A stretch of 64,000 nucleotides of DNA from Cytophagales bacterium (lineage in GTDB: Bacteria; Bacteroidota; Bacteroidia; Cytophagales; Cyclobacteriaceae): positions 744,001 to 808,000 of the forward strand of contig JAWPMT010000002.1 of assembly GCA_033344775.1 (NCBI GenBank), in the 5' to 3' direction. Made by a program: the position numbers and the translations under genes. Below the pieces are notes generated by a model. It was not told where the DNA came from, searched no databases, and saw only the letters and a program-made list of their open reading frames with translations. This document shows positions 43,883-52,305 of this stretch, one piece after another (positions within the stretch are counted from its first letter, which is position 1; every line of letters begins with the position of its first letter).

Positions 43883-44743
43883 ATGACCAGGAAGGATATT
43901 TTGATCAGTCCTGCTCTTCGAGACTTCATTATTCCCCTGTCAGATGAAGAAAAAGTGCAGCTGGAAAGCAGTATCATGGAGGAGGGATGTCGAGATGCTT
44001 TGATTGCCTGGGAAAATCCTTCAGGTGAGCTAGTGTTGATCGATGGACATCACCGCTATGGCATTTGTTCAAAGCATGATATTCCATTTGACCTTAAGGT
44101 GATGAACTTCGAAGGCAGTGAAGAAGTAAAGCAATGGATGATCACAAATCAGCTTGGCAGAAGGAATCTCAGCAAAGAACAAACCAGTTATTATCGAGGA
44201 TTAAAATATTTGAAGCTAAGGCAGAAAAAAGGAGGTTATGAAGCTGTATTGAAGAAAGGACAGGTGGAGTCAACGGCTGAGGCACTCTCCAAAGAGTTCA
44301 AAGTTAGTGAGAGTACCATTCGACGTGATGCCAAATTTGCGGAAGCATTGGAACTTGTAGGCCGAAGTAATGCCATGTTACGCAATCAGATCCTGACTGG
44401 GGATACTGACCTGAATAAATCGGATATCCTGATGTTGCTTAATGCGGATGATCAAGACAATCTGGTGATCAGAAACGAAGCTGACCTGTACAATAAGGCA
44501 AAACACATCGAACAGCAGATTCTCGATCATATTGAGGACAAAGTACACGACCTGGAATTGTCTGATCAAAACCAGGCTGAAAATAATCCTCCATTTCTAG
44601 AGCGAGAAGATCGTATTAGAAACATCAAGGGGAAGATCATTTCTTCCATGAACAAAGCAATCAATAACGAGGACGAGGAAGCCATTGAAGAACTGAAGGG
44701 GTTGGTTTCTACCTTGCAGAAAGTCATTTTTTCCAATTCGTAG
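43883..44743 (+). CDS. ParB-like nuclease/DNA-binding domain protein (orphan)
   Basis: 286 residues. N-terminal ParB-like domain (about 5-90) with LSDEEKVQLESSIMEEGCRDAL and VLIDGHHRYGIC, the conserved ParB/Srx-type nucleotide-binding box. A linker with NQLGRRNLSKEQTSYYRGLKY follows, then a helix-turn-helix region (STAEALSKEFKVSESTIRRDAKF) and an acidic, coiled C-terminal tail. There is no ParA gene nearby. Similar domains occur in plasmid partition proteins and in transcriptional regulators of mobile elements in Bacteroidota. It has its own terminator and is followed by the NusG-paralogue gene. Confidence 0.82.
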   Translation: MTRKDILISPALRDFIIPLSDEEKVQLESSIMEEGCRDALIAWENPSGELVLIDGHHRYGICSKHDIPFDLKVMNFEGSEEVKQWMITNQLGRRNLSKEQTSYYRGLKYLKLRQKKGGYEAVLKKGQVESTAEALSKEFKVSESTIRRDAKFAEALELVGRSNAMLRNQILTGDTDLNKSDILMLLNADDQDNLVIRNEADLYNKAKHIEQQILDHIEDKVHDLELSDQNQAENNPPFLEREDRIRNIKGKIISSMNKAINNEDEEAIEELKGLVSTLQKVIFSNS

Positions 44744-44745
44744 AT

Positions 44746-44780
44746 TCAATTGTTCAAAATGAACAATTGATATTTTTCTT
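44746..44780 (+). terminator. Intrinsic terminator after the ParB-like gene
   Basis: TCAATTGTTCA (44746-44756) and TGAACAATTGA (44760-44770) form an 11-bp perfect stem with a three-A loop, followed by TATTTTTCTT (44771-44780). It starts three bases after the stop of the ParB-like gene. Confidence 0.8.
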
Positions 44781-44860
44781 ACCCGGAAGTAGGTATGCTC
44801 GCTTTTTGACCTCTACCCAATAGCAGTGAATTTGCATGAGAAAAATTACCATTTCTTGAC

Positions 44861-44896
44861 TTTTATTTCATATTTATCAATATTGGTGAAATAAAA
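44861..44896 (+). promoter_or_regulatory. 10-bp inverted repeat in the leader of the NusG-like gene
   Basis: TTTTATTTCA (44861-44870) pairs exactly with TGAAATAAAA (44887-44896) around 16 AT-rich bases. It lies 137 bases before the start codon of the NusG-like gene. UpxY/LoaP-type factors act on leader RNA structures of their own operons, so a role as an RNA loading element is possible. No T-run follows, so it is not a standard terminator. Confidence 0.4.
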
Positions 44897-45033
44897 CGCA
44901 TCCATTTCACTTAAATAGGCGTTTATATGTAAAATTAGGAATGGAATTGTAGGAACATTAATTGTGAATTATATGTTCTCTTACTGACTAGCTCACTATT
45001 TATTTTGAATTAAGAATTCTATCAGCTTGAATT

Positions 45034-45540
45034 ATGCAGGGACAGCTTGACTGGTATGTAGTACATACCACTCCTCAACGAGAGAAAACAGTTGCAAATC
45101 AAATTAGCAACCTGGGTATGGAGTTTTTTCTTCCTACTTACAAGACTGTGCGACAATGGAGTGATCGCAAGAAGAAGGTCGAATTACCACTCTTTCCGAA
45201 TTATGTATTTGTTCACACATCGGAGCGAGAACGACATTTGTTATTTTCAATTTCGAATCTGGTGCAGTTTGTGTCCTTCGAAAGCAAACCGGTGAAAGTA
45301 CGTGATACGGAAATTGAGGCCGTCAAACGCATCCTGGATGCCGATGATGATCTGGAAGTAGGAATGGCTAACTATTTCGAAACAGGGAGTAAAGTCCGCA
45401 TCGCCCGAGGGCAGTTGGCCGGACTCGAAGGGCGTGTGTTGAAGCAAAATGGAAAATCCAGGTTACTCATACGCATCGATGAACTCCAAAAAGCCTTTTC
45501 GATCAACGTCGCGACCAATCTTTTGGAGGCGGTTGGGTGA
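45034..45540 (+). CDS. UpxY-type NusG paralogue (transcription antiterminator)
   Basis: 168 residues: NGN domain (about 1-110) beginning DWYVVHTTPQREKTV, with a PLFPNYVFVHTSERE segment, and a C-terminal KOW domain (about 115-165; GSKVRIARGQLAGLEGRV). Its size and pattern match Bacteroidota UpxY/NusG specialised factors, which suppress pausing in long operons for capsule or other surface or secondary-metabolite products. It is followed by an S51 peptidase-like gene 125 bases on. Which operon it serves here is unknown. The long leader with an inverted repeat upstream suits a regulated operon head. Confidence 0.87.
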   Translation: MQGQLDWYVVHTTPQREKTVANQISNLGMEFFLPTYKTVRQWSDRKKKVELPLFPNYVFVHTSERERHLLFSISNLVQFVSFESKPVKVRDTEIEAVKRILDADDDLEVGMANYFETGSKVRIARGQLAGLEGRVLKQNGKSRLLIRIDELQKAFSINVATNLLEAVG

Positions 45541-45625
45541 AGAATGGTTGCTTGTTGAAAGTAACACGGGGCAGGAATGTTATGATTGAAATTGGTTTGA
45601 AAAACTGCTCCAAATTCATTCATTT

Positions 45626-45655
45626 TGTGATAGATCACCAATTGATCTGATCACA
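45626..45655 (+). repeat. Hairpin in the leader of the S51 gene
   Basis: TGTGATAGATC (45626-45636) pairs with GATCTGATCACA (45644-45655) with one bulge and a seven-base loop, eleven bases before the ATG. It may be the terminator of the NusG-like gene (though no T-run follows) or a leader structure of the next gene. Confidence 0.4.
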
Positions 45656-45665
45656 TAACAATCTG

Positions 45666-46280
45666 ATGAAAAGGCCGATCTACTTATTTTCAGATAGTCA
45701 ATTATTGTTCTGGAAGGAAGAAGCAGGATACTTTACTGAGCGATTTCTCCCTCAGGGGAAGCATACAACAGCGATTAAAGCAGCTTACATCGGTGCTTCC
45801 AATGGAGATAATCCTGATTATTTTGAGATCTTCCGACAAGCCATGCAACAAATAGGGGTTACGACTTGCTTGTTGATTTCCAGTAGACCTGCGATTCAGG
45901 ACCTGGAATTTTTGAAGATGGCGGATATTATTTTATTGGCTGGAGGAGATGTGAAGTTAGGCTGGGACGTGATGCTTAGAAATGGAGTGGCTGAGCTTAT
46001 AAGAAATCAATACGAGAGAGGAACCACTATGGTAGGGATCTCCGCAGGGACCATTCAACTGAGCCTTATGGGATTTGACTCGAATAAACAATTCGATACC
46101 TTTCAATTGGTGCCATTCATCATTGATGTACATGACGAAGCCAATGATTGGGGACGTTTAAGTCAAATTGTTACTCATAATCCGGGTATCAAAGCATATG
46201 GAATTCCTTTTGGTGCGGGATTGATCTATCATCCTGATGGTCATGTTGAAATGGTCCGACAACCATCGATGGAATTCTAA
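45666..46280 (+). CDS. Peptidase S51-like / type 1 glutamine amidotransferase-fold protein
   Basis: 204 residues, no signal peptide. The fold shows the S51 pattern: ILLAGGDVKLGWDVML (Gly-Gly-Asp at the sheet edge) and the nucleophile elbow GISAGTIQLS (Ser in the GxSAG motif), with YGIPFGAGLIYHPDG near the C-terminus. Members include dipeptidase E and cyanophycinase, which cleave Asp-linked peptides. The substrate here is unknown. It stands 125 bases after the NusG-like gene and may share its transcript. A third catalytic residue is not identified. Confidence 0.78.
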   Translation: MKRPIYLFSDSQLLFWKEEAGYFTERFLPQGKHTTAIKAAYIGASNGDNPDYFEIFRQAMQQIGVTTCLLISSRPAIQDLEFLKMADIILLAGGDVKLGWDVMLRNGVAELIRNQYERGTTMVGISAGTIQLSLMGFDSNKQFDTFQLVPFIIDVHDEANDWGRLSQIVTHNPGIKAYGIPFGAGLIYHPDGHVEMVRQPSMEF

Positions 46281-46480
46281 GGGATCAAGGGATTTGTTGA
46301 TCAAAATCCGAAACTGTATCCGCTTTGACGGCTGCCATTGATGTATAAGTCATTTTAATTGGTGTCTGCGATAATTTCTTAAGTCATTTTTACAAAAAAC
46401 GGGATATATCAGGTGCTATTTTATACAATTATAAAACATGTTGTTTTACGTTATTTGTTAAGCATATAAAATTAAACTTC

Positions 46481-46825
46481 ATGAAAAGGAAAATTTTTAT
46501 TTCCATGAGTGTGGCAGTAGCTGCTATGCTTGTGTTGATGTCCGCAACGCTGCTGCCTGAAGCCAAGGCAGAAAAAGAGATCGCCGAAATGACTTTCGTT
46601 TCTTGTCCGAATGGTCCCGTAACCCTGCAAGGTTGTGTCGAGGATAATGATGGTTGCTTCGTGCTCAATACCATCAATGGCAGAACCATTGACATAGGGA
46701 TCTTTGGATATCCTGTAGGCGATGGGGATGAGATCTCGATTACTGGCAACTGGCAGACTGATGCCGATTGTGCGCCATGTGTCCTGAATGCCACAAGTAT
46801 TACTGACCTGGGAGATTGTAATTGA
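46481..46825 (+). CDS. Small secreted Cys-containing protein (OB-fold-like)
   Basis: 114 residues with a signal peptide (about 1-30, ending PEAKA) and a mature part of about 85 residues carrying six Cys (SCPNG, GCVE, DGCF, DADCAPC, GDC). The pattern GCVEDNDGCFVLNTINGRTI followed by GDGDEISITGNW looks like a small beta-barrel (OB-fold-type) with three possible disulfides. No family name is certain. Not preceded by a lipobox, so a soluble periplasmic or extracellular protein. A bidirectional terminator-like hairpin follows. Confidence 0.65.
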   Translation: MKRKIFISMSVAVAAMLVLMSATLLPEAKAEKEIAEMTFVSCPNGPVTLQGCVEDNDGCFVLNTINGRTIDIGIFGYPVGDGDEISITGNWQTDADCAPCVLNATSITDLGDCN

Positions 46826-46842
46826 TCTTCAGGGAATAACAC

Positions 46843-46897
46843 GTAAAAACCTTCTGTCAATTAGTGTCATCGGAAATTAGTGGGTAGAAGGTTTTAC
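46843..46897. terminator. Bidirectional terminator-like inverted repeat
   Basis: GTAAAAACCTTCT (46843-46855) and AGAAGGTTTTAC (46886-46897) pair with one bulged A around a 30-base loop. It lies between the convergent genes ending at 46825 (+) and 46916 (-); the A/T-rich outer ends could supply a U-run on either strand. Confidence 0.5.
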
Positions 46898-46915
46898 TTG
46901 ATTTCATGCGAAAAT

Positions 46916-47434
46916 TTAAGGTTGTTTATTCAAAATAGCTTTTTGAATAGTGGTGATTGGATATCCATAAATTTCATATTCCGTATTTTCTCCGGTTCTG
47001 TTCTTTGAAGACAAATTAGAACACAGAATCTCGAATTGAACATGATCCTCATAGAAAGCAATTCGGGAGGAGAGTAGATTTTCCTGCACTTCAAAGAGGG
47101 AATGCAGGACATTTTCGATGAGTTTTGACGGCAAAACAATGCCATTGTTTTCGTCCACGCTAAGATCTCCTGTTTCCAGGTCATTTATCAACAGCGTATA
47201 ATTTCTAGGCTGTCCGTCGTAGATCAATCGATAATCAAACCGATCTGCAGAATCTGTTGCCAATAAATGAAATTCCATAGGTATGGTCATGGTTGGTTTA
47301 CCGCTATTGTTAATTGATAGTGAGCCCTTGTATATCCCTACAAAATCCTTTGGGAATGATTCTGTGGGGTTTTGGCCGTAGAAGGATAATGAAACTTGAT
47401 AAAGTATTAGACAGGTAAATAGAGACTTAAACAT
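46916..47434 (-). CDS. Secreted hypothetical protein
   Basis: 172 residues with a signal peptide (1-20, ending SFYGQ) and a domain starting ESFPKDFVGIYKGSLSI, with FDYRLIYDGQPRNYTLLIND and IVLPSKLIENVLHSLFEV. This resembles Bacteroidota periplasmic proteins with a lipocalin-like barrel, but no named family is certain. It has no operon partner; the next gene upstream on the same strand (DUF3750) ends 52 bases before its start. Confidence 0.68.
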   Translation of the reverse strand: MFKSLFTCLILYQVSLSFYGQNPTESFPKDFVGIYKGSLSINNSGKPTMTIPMEFHLLATDSADRFDYRLIYDGQPRNYTLLINDLETGDLSVDENNGIVLPSKLIENVLHSLFEVQENLLSSRIAFYEDHVQFEILCSNLSSKNRTGENTEYEIYGYPITTIQKAILNKQP

Positions 47435-47485
47435 AAGCAGTGGATGATTACATATGACTAAAAAAGGACGCCTATTATATGCCTG

Positions 47486-48388
47486 TTACGCAAGATAAAT
47501 ATATTTCGACCTGGTTCTGATGATCCACTTTCTGGCATATAGCCATATGATCAGATAGCCTAGTAAATACCAGATCTCGAACCTCCCAAACAAAGGGAGT
47601 TCAAATGCCAGATCAATCAGGTCCAATTCAAAATTGAGGCCAAGAATATTGATCTCCAGACCTTCTTCTAAACCAATACTTGTTCCTAACAGGCCGAAAA
47701 GTGAAGCCTGGATCCCAGTTCCACTTGCAGATGATCCCAGTACTTGTTTCAGCGGTCGCCAGTCTTTTCCAATAGCCGTCGAGGGTAGGTCCAGACCTAG
47801 TTCAGGGACCTTTAAGCCGACCCAGGAAACGAATGTATTGCTATTGGGTCCGGGAAATAGGTGGTATTCATCTTTCCAGGGGTACGCTTTGATAGCCACA
47901 TCCACTTTTTCGATGAGTGATTCAACATGATCTCCACGTAAATCCAGCAACAAAGCGGCCTCATTGCCATACCAGCTATTCACCGGTACATGAGTCTCTC
48001 GGAAGAGTACATTACCTTGATGATCTTCTCTCCATCCAATGACCTGACTGACTTCAAAATTTTTTGCTCCCTGTGGTTTCATCGCGATCCAACTATGTAC
48101 TGCGAATATTCCTTTTGGGCCCCAGGTTCGGGCCGCATAGACCTGTATGATGGGTTCTTGTTGAGTTGGATTCGGAACAACTATTTTATGAGCATTCTTA
48201 TTTCCCTTAGAAACTTTATCAATGGTAGTATCTACGATTGGAGGGATGGCCAGAAATAGGATAAATACTGACCAGATAATGAGCCTGCGATAAGATATTC
48301 TGAGGAAGTCATGAGACCTGATACTCTGTGGGTGAACGTACTTTTTGCCTTGTTCAATTTTTTCCTCATCCGTTAGCTTTCGATCCAT
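47486..48388 (-). CDS. DUF3750 family protein
   Basis: 300 residues from the ATG at 48388; a TTG at 48406 is a less likely start. An N-terminal helix (about 35-55) anchors it, a second membrane segment is near the C-terminus (IWYLLGYLIIWLYA), and the DUF3750 domain lies between, beginning VYAARTWGPKGIFAVHSWIA and continuing with VIGWREDHQ and PVNSWYGNEA. DUF3750 proteins are membrane-associated with unknown biochemical function. The polytopic membrane protein gene lies 45 bases upstream on the same strand, suggesting co-transcription. Confidence 0.82.
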   Translation of the reverse strand: MDRKLTDEEKIEQGKKYVHPQSIRSHDFLRISYRRLIIWSVFILFLAIPPIVDTTIDKVSKGNKNAHKIVVPNPTQQEPIIQVYAARTWGPKGIFAVHSWIAMKPQGAKNFEVSQVIGWREDHQGNVLFRETHVPVNSWYGNEAALLLDLRGDHVESLIEKVDVAIKAYPWKDEYHLFPGPNSNTFVSWVGLKVPELGLDLPSTAIGKDWRPLKQVLGSSASGTGIQASLFGLLGTSIGLEEGLEINILGLNFELDLIDLAFELPLFGRFEIWYLLGYLIIWLYARKWIIRTRSKYIYLA

Positions 48389-48433
48389 GTCTTGTTTTAC
48401 TCCCAAGAGTTTACGGAATATCCAAAGAAAGGA

Positions 48434-50212
48434 TCAAAGTCGGCTTCTGTTATGAAAAAAAGTAATGAGCGAAAGCACACCATAAATGGCCAACAGCAAT
48501 AGCATGGTCAAGGTGATGAAATTCGCTATTTTCTGTTGAATTGGAACATGAAATGGAAAGGGCTTGTAATTAGCCAGCTTTAAAGCCGAACTTGTTTGAT
48601 CGACGTGGAAATGTGCACCCGGCTCGGTATTGTTTTCGACTGGAAAGACAAAAGCAGCAGGGTTTTTCAGATTCAAATGACCGACAGAATCCTGCATTAA
48701 GACTGGGCCTGGTCTGAGAGATTTATTCGGAAACGTTTCTAAACGATAACCGAATATTGGTTCGTATGGTCTTAATTGGGAAATTCCTGCAATGAGCAGG
48801 TTATTTTGCTTTAAGGTTTGACCATTTTTTAAAATCTCCTTTCCTATATCAGTGATCTGAGGTGCGAAATGCCCTGATTTTAGTTTATCGTAATTGAGCA
48901 GAATAGGTCGAGCGTCATAGCTTTCTTGATGATATCGATCCTTATCCAGATTGTAATCACTTATCAGGAAGGTTCCCAATATTCCTAATACTGCGATGCC
49001 ACTTTTGATCCGTTGATTCCAGCGCAGGTGCTGAATGGAGAGACTACTCAATACAATCACTATAGGGATATAAAGCGAAATCCATCGAATGAGCGTAGAG
49101 CTGCTTTTAAGAAAGGGGATGTGCTTTAAGATCAGGTTCCAGATGGGTAGGTGGTAATTCAAAACGATAGGGGTGCAAAGTAGAAGGACCATTAAGCTAA
49201 ATATCATCTTGTTTGTCCAGATGAGTCCTGCTACTTTTTTTCGAAGGGTTATGAGGGCTAAGATAAGAAGCACCAAAGGCACCAACGTTACTCCATACTC
49301 GTACTCATGTAGCCCAAAATTGTTCGGGGTACTGATGAGTTTGCCTGCAAAAACCTCAGGTGCCTTCAGAAACAGGGCTCGGAAGCAAATGGCTATTGTT
49401 CCTGCCAGGCTTTTGTAACCTGGGAGTGCGTAGAAATCTCTGGGGAATAAACTCAAATAGCTGTAGCTCGCATAAATACGCGCGGCTGAAAGAAGGACAG
49501 CAAGGGTGATGATGCTCAGGAATTTGATGCTGAAATAAGCAATAATAGTTCGGTCATTATTGATCAACATATCGAGAAGGATCAGTAAGGTAATGCAGAC
49601 CAGCGTCACAGGAATCAAGTGGATATTGCCGCTGTAGATCATGTAGGCGATGATGCATGAACCCCACACGACGTTGGCAATATCGGTTTGTGTGTTTTGC
49701 CTGCGCCTTAATACGCATAAGGCCAAAAAGGGTAGAAGCATGAATGAGTGATAGGTGAGGTGACCCACGATCATTCTGGATAAGAAAAACCCATTGAACA
49801 AGAACAGGGAAGCACCATACAGCGCTGTGTGGGAAGAGGTGTTGTAAATGCAGCTTAGCAATAGAAAAAAACCACCGAACCCCAAGATTCCAAACAACAA
49901 GGTTGTTAGCTTGATGCCCAGTAAGGGATTGGTAATGAAACTCAGGAATTGAGGCACGGAATAATAGAGTGATTGTGGGTTAGGGAATTTGGGCAGCCCA
50001 CCGCCAAAAGAAGGCGTGAACCATGCTACTTCACTCAATCCATTCACGTGATGCCAGTAAACCCCATCTAGTAATTCAGGCATGAAGTAGCTGTAATCAT
50101 GCCCGATGAATCCTTGATTATTGGGAAAAAAAGCTTCAAGCCTTAGGTAGAACAAGCATACGATTACACAGCTTGCTAATGCGAGATATAACCTGTTCTT
50201 TCTCATACCCAT
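48434..50212 (-). CDS. Polytopic membrane protein, YfhO / GT-C glycosyltransferase-like
   Basis: 592 residues from the ATG at 50212; a further in-frame ATG two codons later is equally possible. About 11-12 membrane helices follow an early extracytoplasmic loop containing GHDYSYFMPELLDG and TPSFGGGLPKFPNPQ. This loop placement after helix 1, with acidic residues, is typical of GT-C-fold transferases and YfhO-like proteins that use polyprenyl-phosphate sugars. The C-terminal part is a periplasmic domain with a final helix. Substrate unknown, and the family call is by layout only. It is co-directional with DUF3750. Confidence 0.68.
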   Translation of the reverse strand: MGMRKNRLYLALASCVIVCLFYLRLEAFFPNNQGFIGHDYSYFMPELLDGVYWHHVNGLSEVAWFTPSFGGGLPKFPNPQSLYYSVPQFLSFITNPLLGIKLTTLLFGILGFGGFFLLLSCIYNTSSHTALYGASLFLFNGFFLSRMIVGHLTYHSFMLLPFLALCVLRRRQNTQTDIANVVWGSCIIAYMIYSGNIHLIPVTLVCITLLILLDMLINNDRTIIAYFSIKFLSIITLAVLLSAARIYASYSYLSLFPRDFYALPGYKSLAGTIAICFRALFLKAPEVFAGKLISTPNNFGLHEYEYGVTLVPLVLLILALITLRKKVAGLIWTNKMIFSLMVLLLCTPIVLNYHLPIWNLILKHIPFLKSSSTLIRWISLYIPIVIVLSSLSIQHLRWNQRIKSGIAVLGILGTFLISDYNLDKDRYHQESYDARPILLNYDKLKSGHFAPQITDIGKEILKNGQTLKQNNLLIAGISQLRPYEPIFGYRLETFPNKSLRPGPVLMQDSVGHLNLKNPAAFVFPVENNTEPGAHFHVDQTSSALKLANYKPFPFHVPIQQKIANFITLTMLLLLAIYGVLSLITFFHNRSRL

Positions 50213-50396
50213 TTGTGGCGTGTAAGATAGCTGAAAAGTGAAAGGCATAAAGGGGCAATTCAACGAGTGATTTCCGGGCTTATTCCTGATACGACAATTA
50301 CTTTTTGGAAAATGTTCACCATCGGTTATCTTCGGCGGCGTTCTATGACCAATTCATTCCTACTTAGTTGCTTGATGCGAATCTTCAATTGCGCAT

Positions 50397-50972
50397 ATGA
50401 AAGGGAAGTATAAACCTTTAATTGTGCTCTTGCCGATATTTATGTTGGTACTTTATGTATACTGGGCGGTGTTTTTCCAAAACATGGTCAAAAGTCAATC
50501 CACTAAAGAAATCCGATTTGATACAGAGGTTACCACGGATATTCACCCATCTGAAGGTTTGGCCATTATTCATTTTTATGACCCTTCCTGTCTGATCGCT
50601 AAGGACAATATTGCACATTTGGAACGAATATTTACACGTTATAAGGGTCGGGAAGCCGCCTGGTACATTGTAACAAATAAGGCAGTTGATACGGACATGT
50701 ATCAAAAGAGGCTTGGATTCCAGGCCCAATGGGTAGAAGATCGCAACGGTGAAATCGCTGCTGCTCTTGGGGTGATCAGTACACCAATGCTCGTGATTGT
50801 GGATGATGGAAGACTCTTCTTCAGAGGGACTTATCTTAAAAATGGAGCATTCTGCGGAGCCGATGACATTACCACTTCGGATGCAGGCATTGCCATCAGA
50901 AGTAGCATGAAAGGGAATCAGCTCCCGCTCTATTTGAAAGACCTGAAGTCTTATATTGGTTGTACATTGTGA
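50397..50972 (+). CDS. Membrane-anchored thioredoxin-like protein with a single active-site Cys (DUF6436-like)
   Basis: 191 residues: N-terminal anchor (about 8-27) and a thioredoxin-fold domain. The redox position reads DPSCLIAKDN, with one Cys and no CxxC partner. The conserved cis-Pro appears in VISTPMLVIVDDGRLFFRG. Additional Cys occur later (FCGADD, IGCTL), the first of which could be a resolving residue. It probably acts in periplasmic thiol or copper handling but cannot work as a classical thioredoxin. Divergent from the YfhO-like gene with a 184-base shared region. Confidence 0.75.
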   Translation: MKGKYKPLIVLLPIFMLVLYVYWAVFFQNMVKSQSTKEIRFDTEVTTDIHPSEGLAIIHFYDPSCLIAKDNIAHLERIFTRYKGREAAWYIVTNKAVDTDMYQKRLGFQAQWVEDRNGEIAAALGVISTPMLVIVDDGRLFFRGTYLKNGAFCGADDITTSDAGIAIRSSMKGNQLPLYLKDLKSYIGCTL

Positions 50973-51038
50973 GTCGAATTCCATCAAATGGCGAAGAAAG
51001 ACTCACCGTTCATGTGAAATTGTACTTCTGCTGATGGC

Positions 51039-52163
51039 TTATCTGCTCATGGGTTGACCTGACTGATCAAAAGCCATGACGAATCCGCGATAGCTGACCT
51101 GATCCAATAATGCTCCGCCTACAAGTAAGGTACCGTCACTTCGTTGAGCAATGGCTTGTGGGTTAAATGTAGCATTGGTATCGCTATGGGTACGCTGCCA
51201 TTCCATTTCTCCGTTTTCATCGACTTTTACGAGCCACAAATTTTTGTTGATTTCATCTGGATAATCATCATTGTTGAATCCCACTAAGAAATACCCATCC
51301 TGAGCGTCAGCTACTAATGTTTCAAATCTTGATTCATCCCCCGAGGTGGCGTAGTACTTTTCCCACAGTTGATTGCCACTTGCATCCACTTTGCCGATCA
51401 GGCCTCTTGAACGGTCATTGATGAATTCAAACCCTGTATAAATGAAATTACCCTGTTCTTCCTGAATCATGTCCTGAATTCTGGTGGTGCCTTCATTGAG
51501 GACCCTGGACCAGGCCAGTTCATTGTTTTCGAATTTCAACAGACTCGAGCCTGAAGTTGATCCCAAAGCGATAGTAATGGAGCCATCATCTCCGATCAAT
51601 GCCTCATTCATGAAATTATCAAACGGACTGCCTGGAAGAGGAATGCTGTTAAAACTTAATCTTTCTCCATCTAAGGTATAAGAGGCCTGGAAAAATACAT
51701 TTTCATCGGTCTGACTTCCATCATAGGTAATGAATGAGAAGTGGTCTGAAAGTACTTTCATTCGGTACCAGTGATAGCTTTCCGTGTTGGCCTCTACTTC
51801 GAAACGCTGCATCTGCTCCCCATCAAAGCTTAACTGGATGAGCTCGTGTCCGGTGATGCCACTGGCACCGGTAAGCAAATAGATCGCATCATCTTTGACA
51901 TCATAATCCGTAAAGGATGGGTTTTCCGCTATGTCCCACTGAATGGTGTGATTTGTACTTATGTAATAGGTGTGCGGCATCGTTCCCCCATGTGAAATGG
52001 CCAAATAACTATCATCATCATATACTTTGATGTCCTGTATAAGATTGACTTCATCAGCAATGAGGTTTTGTAGTTCCCGACTTACTTCATTCTCACGACA
52101 GGCTGAAAGTAGTAGTGTGATGGGTAAAATAATGATGAGGAGGGGAGTCAGAATATTTTTCAC
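51039..52163 (-). CDS. Lipoprotein with beta-propeller-like repeats
   Basis: 374 residues with a lipoprotein signal peptide ending in LLLSAC (lipid attachment at Cys21). The body shows six or seven blade-like repeats with a W(Q/S/E)R or W.K.Y pattern, e.g. ENGEMEWQRTHSD, SGNQLWEKYYATSG and NNELAWSRVLNEG. They match the Bacteroidota families of cell-surface or periplasmic propeller lipoproteins. The GTG at 52163 is the start. No partner gene in the same orientation within 140 bases; the M23 gene is upstream on the same strand. Function unknown. Confidence 0.75.
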   Translation of the reverse strand: MKNILTPLLIIILPITLLLSACRENEVSRELQNLIADEVNLIQDIKVYDDDSYLAISHGGTMPHTYYISTNHTIQWDIAENPSFTDYDVKDDAIYLLTGASGITGHELIQLSFDGEQMQRFEVEANTESYHWYRMKVLSDHFSFITYDGSQTDENVFFQASYTLDGERLSFNSIPLPGSPFDNFMNEALIGDDGSITIALGSTSGSSLLKFENNELAWSRVLNEGTTRIQDMIQEEQGNFIYTGFEFINDRSRGLIGKVDASGNQLWEKYYATSGDESRFETLVADAQDGYFLVGFNNDDYPDEINKNLWLVKVDENGEMEWQRTHSDTNATFNPQAIAQRSDGTLLVGGALLDQVSYRGFVMAFDQSGQPMSR

Positions 52164-52305
52164 AGTCCTTTATGTTGGTAGGTGAAGCTAATATAAATGT
52201 TAGGGACCATTCGATTGACTGGTTGAAGTCAATTTGATTTATACACAAACAATTATTCGAGAGAAGAACCTTAATAGTGGATGGTACAATAGACTTACAT
52301 CCCAT

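Noticed and set aside
50418-50987. 189-codon frame antisense to the thioredoxin-like gene
   Set aside because: Covers the whole sense gene, no known domain; the sense frame has a signal anchor and a thioredoxin pattern.
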